64,000 nt of DNA from assembly GCF_918698085.1 (NCBI RefSeq), contig NZ_CAKKLP010000001.1, forward strand, positions 1 to 64,000, read 5' to 3'. How positions within the stretch are numbered: position 1 is the first letter of the stretch; each line of letters opens with the position of its first letter. Under the pieces are notes generated by a model. That model was not told where the DNA came from and did not search any database. It was given only the letters and a program-made list of their open reading frames with translations. The position numbers and the translations under genes were made by a program. Below, piece after piece: positions 59,443-64,000 of this stretch. This stretch comes from Chryseobacterium sp. Bi04. GTDB lineage: Bacteria; Bacteroidota; Bacteroidia; Flavobacteriales; Weeksellaceae.

Positions 59443-60963
59443 TTACATTGCTTTTAAATACATCTTTACTTTCTCTAAATAAGGATACATCACCATATCA
59501 TCTGAGAACGCAGGAATAATTTTTCTGATCTCATCATAAAGCGCTCTTGTAGATGATGAAACCTCATCCGGGAAGCCCAGGTATTCAATTGCCTGAACGA
59601 CAGTAATTGCTTCTATCGCCAAAACTTCAAATGCATTTTCAATTACTTTTCTGCAGATCACGGCTGCATTGGTCCCCATACTTACAATATCCTGATTGTC
59701 ATTATTATTAGGAATACTGTGAACATACATAGGGTTTGAAAGCATCTGACTCTCTGCCGTAGTAGAAGTTGCTGTAAACTGTACACCCTGCATCCCGAAA
59801 TTAAAGCCTAATTTACCTAAATTTACAAAAGGAGGCAAAATTTCGTTGATCTTGGCATTTAAAAGATAGTTCAGCTGTCTTTCTGCAAGCATGGTTAACT
59901 TGGTGACCACAATTTTAAGCTTGTCCATTTCTAAAGAGATATAATCTCCATGAAAATTTCCACCGTGGTAAACATGCTGGTCTTCAACATTGATAATCGG
60001 GTTATCATTGGCAGAATTAATCTCGTTTTCAAGCACTTTTTCTGTATATTCCAATGTGTCCAGCACTGGGCCTAATATTTGGGGAACACATCGTAAAGAA
60101 TAATATTCCTGAACTTTTTCCTTAAATACTTTTTCCTGTTCTTCAAAGTGAGTATAAAGATGGTCTGCTCTTTTTCTGATCAGTTTACTGTCTGCAAGAT
60201 GTGTACGCATTCTTTCTGCCACTTTCTGCTGACCATAATGTCTTTTTGTTCCGTTTAAAGCTTCAGACAGGTGATCGTCATAAGCCTGAACAATCTCATT
60301 AATTGCACAGGAAAGCCTTATGGAAATATCGGTCAGCTGATTTGTTTTATAGGCATTCACAATCCCTATTCCGGACATTACAGAAGTTCCGTTCATTAAA
60401 GCAAGCCCTTCACGGATCTCCACTTTTATAGACTCAAGTCCTTCAATTGCAAAAACATCCTTTGTAGATTTTCTTTCTCCTTTGTAAAAAACTTCTCCTT
60501 CTCCAATAAGTACCAAAGCCAGGTGTGCCAGCTGAACAAGATCGCCACTTGCTCCTACTCCACCGTGTTCAAAAATCAAAGGGGTAATATCTCTGTTGAT
60601 CAATTCCTGAAGAAGATAAATAACAGACTGATGTACTCCCGAATTCCCTAAAGATAAGGTATTCAGCCTTGCCAGCATACAGGCTTTCACTTCCTGTGCA
60701 GGTAAAGGGTTTCCTAATCCAGAAGAATGACTTCTAATTAAATTATACTGAAGCTGGTGGGTATCCTCATCACTGATTTTAAACTGAGCCATCGGACCAA
60801 ACCCCGTATTTACTCCATATATTACTTTATTTTTTGAAAATTCCTTTAAAAACTGAAAGCTTGTATCGACTCTTGATAAAAGTGATTCATCCAGTTCAAT
60901 TTTCTCATTTTCAATGATAATCTTTTGAAAATCTTTCAGTCCTAAAAAGTTATTTATTTTCAT
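59443..60963 (-). CDS. aromatic amino acid ammonia-lyase (probable tyrosine ammonia-lyase)
   Basis: A 506-residue MIO-type lyase that removes ammonia from an aromatic amino acid. The MIO triad Ala138-Ser139-Gly140 is in GGVGASGDLVQL, and the catalytic Tyr is in VIYGVNTGFG (Tyr49). The loop that sets substrate choice reads NLIRSHSSG (Ser78-His79), which is the pair found in histidine lyases, whereas the Rhodobacter tyrosine lyase has His-Leu. Flexirubin needs a 4-coumarate-type starter and Flavobacterium johnsoniae has a tyrosine ammonia-lyase of this type, so tyrosine is the most likely substrate, but this is decided by context. Confidence 0.88.
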   Translation of the reverse strand: MKINNFLGLKDFQKIIIENEKIELDESLLSRVDTSFQFLKEFSKNKVIYGVNTGFGPMAQFKISDEDTHQLQYNLIRSHSSGLGNPLPAQEVKACMLARLNTLSLGNSGVHQSVIYLLQELINRDITPLIFEHGGVGASGDLVQLAHLALVLIGEGEVFYKGERKSTKDVFAIEGLESIKVEIREGLALMNGTSVMSGIGIVNAYKTNQLTDISIRLSCAINEIVQAYDDHLSEALNGTKRHYGQQKVAERMRTHLADSKLIRKRADHLYTHFEEQEKVFKEKVQEYYSLRCVPQILGPVLDTLEYTEKVLENEINSANDNPIINVEDQHVYHGGNFHGDYISLEMDKLKIVVTKLTMLAERQLNYLLNAKINEILPPFVNLGKLGFNFGMQGVQFTATSTTAESQMLSNPMYVHSIPNNNDNQDIVSMGTNAAVICRKVIENAFEVLAIEAITVVQAIEYLGFPDEVSSSTRALYDEIRKIIPAFSDDMVMYPYLEKVKMYLKAM

Positions 60964-61013
60964 TAATCAAAAGTAATAGTTGATAATTTTGTAAAATATT
61001 AATTATTTGTCAC

Positions 61014-61032
61014 TAATTTTGCGGCAAAGATA
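61014..61032. promoter_or_regulatory. divergent promoter boxes between the lyase and the flavoprotein
   Basis: TAATTTTG on the plus strand (61014-61021) and TATCTTTG on the minus strand (61025-61032) are both good -7 boxes and lie face to face within 19 bases in the 97-base gap. The -33 elements are not at ideal distances (22 and 24 bases). A second plus-strand TAATTTTG is at 60984-60991. Confidence 0.45.
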
Positions 61033-61060
61033 GAAGTTATTATTAAAATAAAAAATCAAG

Positions 61061-62308
61061 ATGAGCAAAGAATTTGTTGACGTTCTTGTAATCGGAGCTG
61101 GACCTTCCGGATGCGTATCTTCTTCATACCTTAAGAAGAATAATGTCAACGTAAAGGTGGTTGAAAAGACAAAATTCCCAAGATTGGTAGTAGGAGAAAG
61201 CCTAATTCCAAGGGTAATGGACCACTTTGATGAAGCCGGACTTTTCCCTGCATTAGACAAAATGGGTTTTGAAAAAAAACTGGGTGCACGTTTCCTGCGT
61301 GGGGATGAGGTCTGCATTTTTGATTTTAGTGATAAATTCGGAGAAGGCTGGGATTGGACCTGGCAGGTTCCGAGAGCTGATTTTGATCATACACTGGCCC
61401 AGGAAGTCATTAATAAAGGGATTGACCTTGAGTTTGAAACCGAGGTTACAGCCATCAGATTTGACGGTACGGATTCTATCACAACGGTAAGAACCAAAGA
61501 TGGAAAGACAAAAGAGATCCACGCCAAGTTTGTTATTGACTCAAGTGGTTACGGAAGAGTTTTACCTCGTTTACTAGATCTTGAAAAGCCTTCAAAATTA
61601 TCTCCCCACTCTGCTATTTTTTCTCATGTAAAGGATATCAACAGAGAAGAGGGCGAAGAGGGAACATTAATATCTTTCGACATCATTGAAACAGAGGTAT
61701 GGCTTTGGGTCATTCCTTTTTCTAACGGAAATACAAGTGTAGGAATTGTAGGTCCTACAGAATATATTGATAAGTTGTCTGAAAACGGAGATCCTGCTGA
61801 GGCGTTAAGAAAAGCAATTTCTCTATCTGACTATTACGTAAAACGTTTTGGAGAAGTAGATTTTCTCTTTGAGCCCAAACATCTGAAAGATTATTCATGT
61901 TCGGTAAAAAGTTTATTTGGAGATGGGTTTGCTTTAACGGGTAATGCATCTGAGTTTCTTGACCCGGTTTTCTCATCGGGAATGGCTTTTGCCACAGAAT
62001 CGGGAATGCTTGCTGCAAAATTAGCGTTTAGACAGCTCAACGGAGAAAAAATTGACTGGCAAACAGAATACACAGATTATATCTTATATGGTGTAGATGT
62101 TTTCACCACCTATGTAAAGGAATGGTATACGGGTAATCTTCAGGAATTATTCTTCCACCAACCGGAGAACCCTGATGTCAAGAAAAAGATATGTGCAGTA
62201 TTGGCTGGATATGTATGGAATAAAGACAATCCTTTTGTAAAAAAGCATGATACAGTAATTAAGAATCTTGCCAACCTCATCAAACAGGAAAAGCAAAATC
62301 AACAATAA
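61061..62308 (+). CDS. flavin-dependent halogenase/monooxygenase-like oxidoreductase
   Basis: A 415-residue FAD enzyme of the tryptophan-halogenase/geranylgeranyl-reductase superfamily. The FAD motif is VIGAGPSGCVSSSYL. KFPRLVVGESLIPRVMDHF and EGWDWTWQVPRADFDHTL follow, the latter with a WxWxVP form (Trp99, Trp101, Pro104) close to the halogenase WxWxIP. GNASEFLDPVFSSGMAFA is the usual C-terminal FAD segment. Chlorinated flexirubins are known in this group of bacteria, so it may halogenate or hydroxylate the aryl ring; sequence alone does not decide. It is transcribed away from the lyase. Confidence 0.87.
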   Translation: MSKEFVDVLVIGAGPSGCVSSSYLKKNNVNVKVVEKTKFPRLVVGESLIPRVMDHFDEAGLFPALDKMGFEKKLGARFLRGDEVCIFDFSDKFGEGWDWTWQVPRADFDHTLAQEVINKGIDLEFETEVTAIRFDGTDSITTVRTKDGKTKEIHAKFVIDSSGYGRVLPRLLDLEKPSKLSPHSAIFSHVKDINREEGEEGTLISFDIIETEVWLWVIPFSNGNTSVGIVGPTEYIDKLSENGDPAEALRKAISLSDYYVKRFGEVDFLFEPKHLKDYSCSVKSLFGDGFALTGNASEFLDPVFSSGMAFATESGMLAAKLAFRQLNGEKIDWQTEYTDYILYGVDVFTTYVKEWYTGNLQELFFHQPENPDVKKKICAVLAGYVWNKDNPFVKKHDTVIKNLANLIKQEKQNQQ

Positions 62309-62345
62309 AAAATCGGTCTGAAATTCAGACTGTTTTTGTTTTATT
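62309..62345. terminator. two-way terminator between convergent genes
   Basis: GTCTGAA (62316-62322) and TTCAGAC (62324-62330) form a hairpin with an A-tract before and a T-rich tract after, so it can stop transcription from both the flavoprotein gene and the oppositely read gene ending at 62341. Confidence 0.75.
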
Positions 62346-62943
62346 TTAAAGTTTTTTTAATCTCTTTTGCCAATTCCTTGCCTGTTTTTTCATAAGCTGC
62401 TGATATTCTTCCATACTCCATTCCATAATCAACTTTACTTCCCACCCCTTCAATTTTATCAGTTTGGATCTTGGCTATCACTTTAGCTGGATTTTCAGTT
62501 TCAACAAAAGTTACCACAGTTGATAATTTAGCTGGCTGCATAATCATTCCACCACTCCATCCCGGATACACCCATTTTGTTTCTACAAGTAGGGTATATT
62601 TTGTTTTTAAATCTTTTCCAAACTTAATTTTCTTTGATTTAGCATTTAATCCTTCAATAAATCTTTGTATAAAGACAGATTCTCTATGTTCATTCCAATT
62701 TCCACTCCACTCTTTCCAAGCATCCTCACCTTTTTTAGCCAATGTCTCTGTCTTTCTTCTTTCAAGATATTGTGCTTCGGTATAGTTATCTACCTGAAAA
62801 GTAACATTTTCAAATTTATACTGAACATTTACATCGCTCTGATCTTTAAGAAAATCAAAATTTCCATTTTCATAAGTTAATTTGCTTTGTGCAAATAAAG
62901 GAGTTGTAATTGCCATGAATAGCAACAACAATAGATTTTTCAT
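62341..62943 (-). CDS. secreted protein of unknown function, tandem paralogue 1
   Basis: A 200-residue protein with a signal peptide (MKNLLLLLFMAITTPLFAQ). It shares most of its length with the next gene upstream: NFDFLKDQSDVNVQYKFENV against YNFLKGQKFIKVVFKFEGV, and KYTLLVETKWVYPGWSGG against AYTLIVEPTWISQGVFVG. The C-terminal half contains TVVTFVETENPAKVIAKIQT. No lipobox and no known domain; the chain looks like a periplasmic or outer-surface beta protein. It probably forms an operon with its paralogue and the ligase upstream. Confidence 0.8.
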   Translation of the reverse strand: MKNLLLLLFMAITTPLFAQSKLTYENGNFDFLKDQSDVNVQYKFENVTFQVDNYTEAQYLERRKTETLAKKGEDAWKEWSGNWNEHRESVFIQRFIEGLNAKSKKIKFGKDLKTKYTLLVETKWVYPGWSGGMIMQPAKLSTVVTFVETENPAKVIAKIQTDKIEGVGSKVDYGMEYGRISAAYEKTGKELAKEIKKTLK

Positions 62944-62973
62944 AGTAAGTTTAATCTTAAGAATTATTAATTT

Positions 62974-63573
62974 TTATTTTCTGGTATAATAATCAACCTT
63001 TAAAGCGAGCATCTTTGACGTTTTTGCAAAACATTCAGCAATACGGTCATTGTTATTTGGAATTCCAACAACATTATCTCCTGTAGCTTTCATTCCTTCA
63101 ACTACCATTAAAACATTATCGGGATTATTAGTTTCTACAAAAGTAATTTTAGAATTCATTTGTGCTGGAATATTACCTATTCCGACAAAAACGCCCTGAG
63201 AAATCCATGTAGGTTCTACGATTAAGGTATATGCAGTCATTTCGAAATTGGTAGCCGCTTTAATATCTGTATTTTTATTCCAGGAAGCCAGAAATTTATC
63301 CTGAAAGGTTTTGGCTTTTGAAAACTCCCAATCATCCTTCCATTTTTGAGCTTTATCTTTACCACTTCTCTTTTCTATCTCAGTCATTCTTTCAGCAACA
63401 TATTGTTCTTCAGTAACCTTTTTCCTGTTAAAAGTTACCCCTTCAAACTTAAAAACTACTTTAATGAATTTTTGTCCTTTTAAAAAGTTATAATCTCCCG
63501 AAATAACTTTGACCCTCTGCGCCGCCAAGCAAGCAGAAAAGGTGATCAAGATCAGAAATAATATTTTTTTCAT
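62974..63573 (-). CDS. secreted protein of unknown function, tandem paralogue 2
   Basis: A 199-residue protein. I use the ATG at 63573 (MKKILFLILITFSACLAAQ); a GTG at 63591 would overlap the ligase stop and add six residues. The body runs parallel to the protein encoded at 62341, with the same TFVETNNPDNVL segment and an insertion near residues 90-100. It lies 15 bases after the PaaK-like gene, so it is probably transcribed with the flexirubin genes. Unknown function. Confidence 0.8.
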   Translation of the reverse strand: MKKILFLILITFSACLAAQRVKVISGDYNFLKGQKFIKVVFKFEGVTFNRKKVTEEQYVAERMTEIEKRSGKDKAQKWKDDWEFSKAKTFQDKFLASWNKNTDIKAATNFEMTAYTLIVEPTWISQGVFVGIGNIPAQMNSKITFVETNNPDNVLMVVEGMKATGDNVVGIPNNNDRIAECFAKTSKMLALKVDYYTRK

Positions 63574-63587
63574 ATTTGTTTTTATTT

Positions 63588-64000
63588 TCACCTTAAATCA
63601 ATAAAAGTGATTGGTTTCCTGCTATTTGGATGGTAAACAGTTTTGGATAATATTTCAAAATCTACCATTTCAATCTTAGGACTTACCCTGAGTTTTGCCC
63701 GGAAGTGATCCCTTACTTCATGTACAAAGTTTTCATTGTTTTCCTCTGTACTTACCCTGATTATAATTTCATCAAGTCCTATTTCATTAGCCTGAATAAC
63801 GATCTGATAACAGAGAATACCATTAAAATCATTCAGGATATCATTCATGGCCGGAGGATATAATGTTGTTCCTTTATATTTAATCATCTGTTGCTTTCTG
63901 CCAACTACAGGACCCAATCTCATGGTATTTCTTCCACACTGACAAGGCTTATAATGAGCTTTTACAATATCTCCTGTTTTAAATCTCAACAAAGGAATTG
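63588..64000 (-). CDS. PaaK-like acyl-CoA/ACP ligase, C-terminal part
   Basis: The C-terminal ~137 residues of an adenylate-forming enzyme of the phenylacetate-CoA ligase family; the gene continues past the right edge. The frame reads IPLLRFKTGDIVKAHYKPCQ up to the edge, matching the PLLRYRTGD motif of the family. CGRNTMRLGPVVGRKQQMIK (Cys pair with a hinge) and the C-terminal domain KYKGTTLYPPAMNDIL follow. The TTG at 63992 is internal, not a start. In flexirubin loci this enzyme probably activates the 4-coumarate starter for transfer to ACP. Confidence 0.9.
   Translation of the reverse strand, partial: IPLLRFKTGDIVKAHYKPCQCGRNTMRLGPVVGRKQQMIKYKGTTLYPPAMNDILNDFNGILCYQIVIQANEIGLDEIIIRVSTEENNENFVHEVRDHFRAKLRVSPKIEMVDFEILSKTVYHPNSRKPITFIDLR

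Noticed and set aside
63588..63992. A complete 134-residue protein starting at 63992
   Set aside because: The codon is TTG, and the frame upstream to the edge continues the PLLRFKTGD motif of PaaK-like ligases, so the gene is cut by the window edge.

Overview
The window is AT-rich bacterial DNA from a flavobacterium, most likely Chryseobacterium or a close relative in the Weeksellaceae. This rests on four things: the 5' end of a Bacteroidetes-type 16S rRNA gene at position 1; promoters of the Bacteroidetes form (TTG, about 19 bases, TAnnTTTG); type IX secretion sorting tails (near 18022 and 49547); and a complete-looking flexirubin pigment locus. The species call is inference; no database was searched.

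Layout. 1-600: start of an rRNA operon reading leftwards, with three tandem promoters. 628-8137: leftward envelope genes, namely a secreted protein, an RmlD reductase, a hotdog thioesterase, two Skp/OmpH chaperones, BamA, UppS and a DUF6089-like beta-barrel protein. 8351-14005: capsule/exopolysaccharide genes (Wzc-like tyrosine autokinase, Wza-like export lipoprotein, WecA/MraY-like transferase, GT2). 14009-17746: a degenerate arginase-fold protein and topA. 18022-23859: a large T9SS cargo protein with two FISUMP-like halves, an EpsG-like polymerase and a polytopic membrane protein.

24054-64000: a flexirubin (aryl polyene - dialkylresorcinol ester) locus in three blocks. Block A (24054-30679, +) has an RND exporter fused to an acyltransferase, DarA, DarB and two hotdog dehydratase-like proteins. 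Block B (36962-49487, +) has a small HTH-like protein, a BtrH-like acyltransferase, an ABC exporter, a thioesterase, an ACP, two ketosynthases with catalytic triads, two ketosynthase-like proteins without the Cys, a deacetylase, LolA, a lipoprotein, a dehydratase and a GT2-DUF2062 protein. Block C (52439-64000, mostly -) has a C45-type acyltransferase, a CrtI-like oxidoreductase, an LpxL-like acyltransferase, an ACP, a ketosynthase, FabG, an aromatic amino acid ammonia-lyase, a halogenase-like flavoprotein and the C-terminus of a PaaK-like ligase.

Inferred pathway: the ammonia-lyase makes the cinnamate-type starter, and the PaaK-like ligase activates it. The ACP/KS/KR/DH set extends it to a polyene, while DarB and DarA build the dialkylresorcinol. 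One or more of the BtrH, C45, LpxL-like or PlsC-domain acyltransferases joins the halves, and the RND, LolA and ABC proteins place the pigment in the outer membrane.

Blocks A and B are separated by an accessory stretch (30680-36600). It holds a 116-base inverted-repeat element, two lipoprotein/secreted genes, a truncated XRE regulator with its operator, a near-perfect parS sequence and an M16 peptidase. Blocks B and C are separated by an M36 metallopeptidase. The most interesting unexplained signals are the parS-like site, a palindromic repeat family found only next to the two ACP genes, and several pathway proteins with altered catalytic residues.
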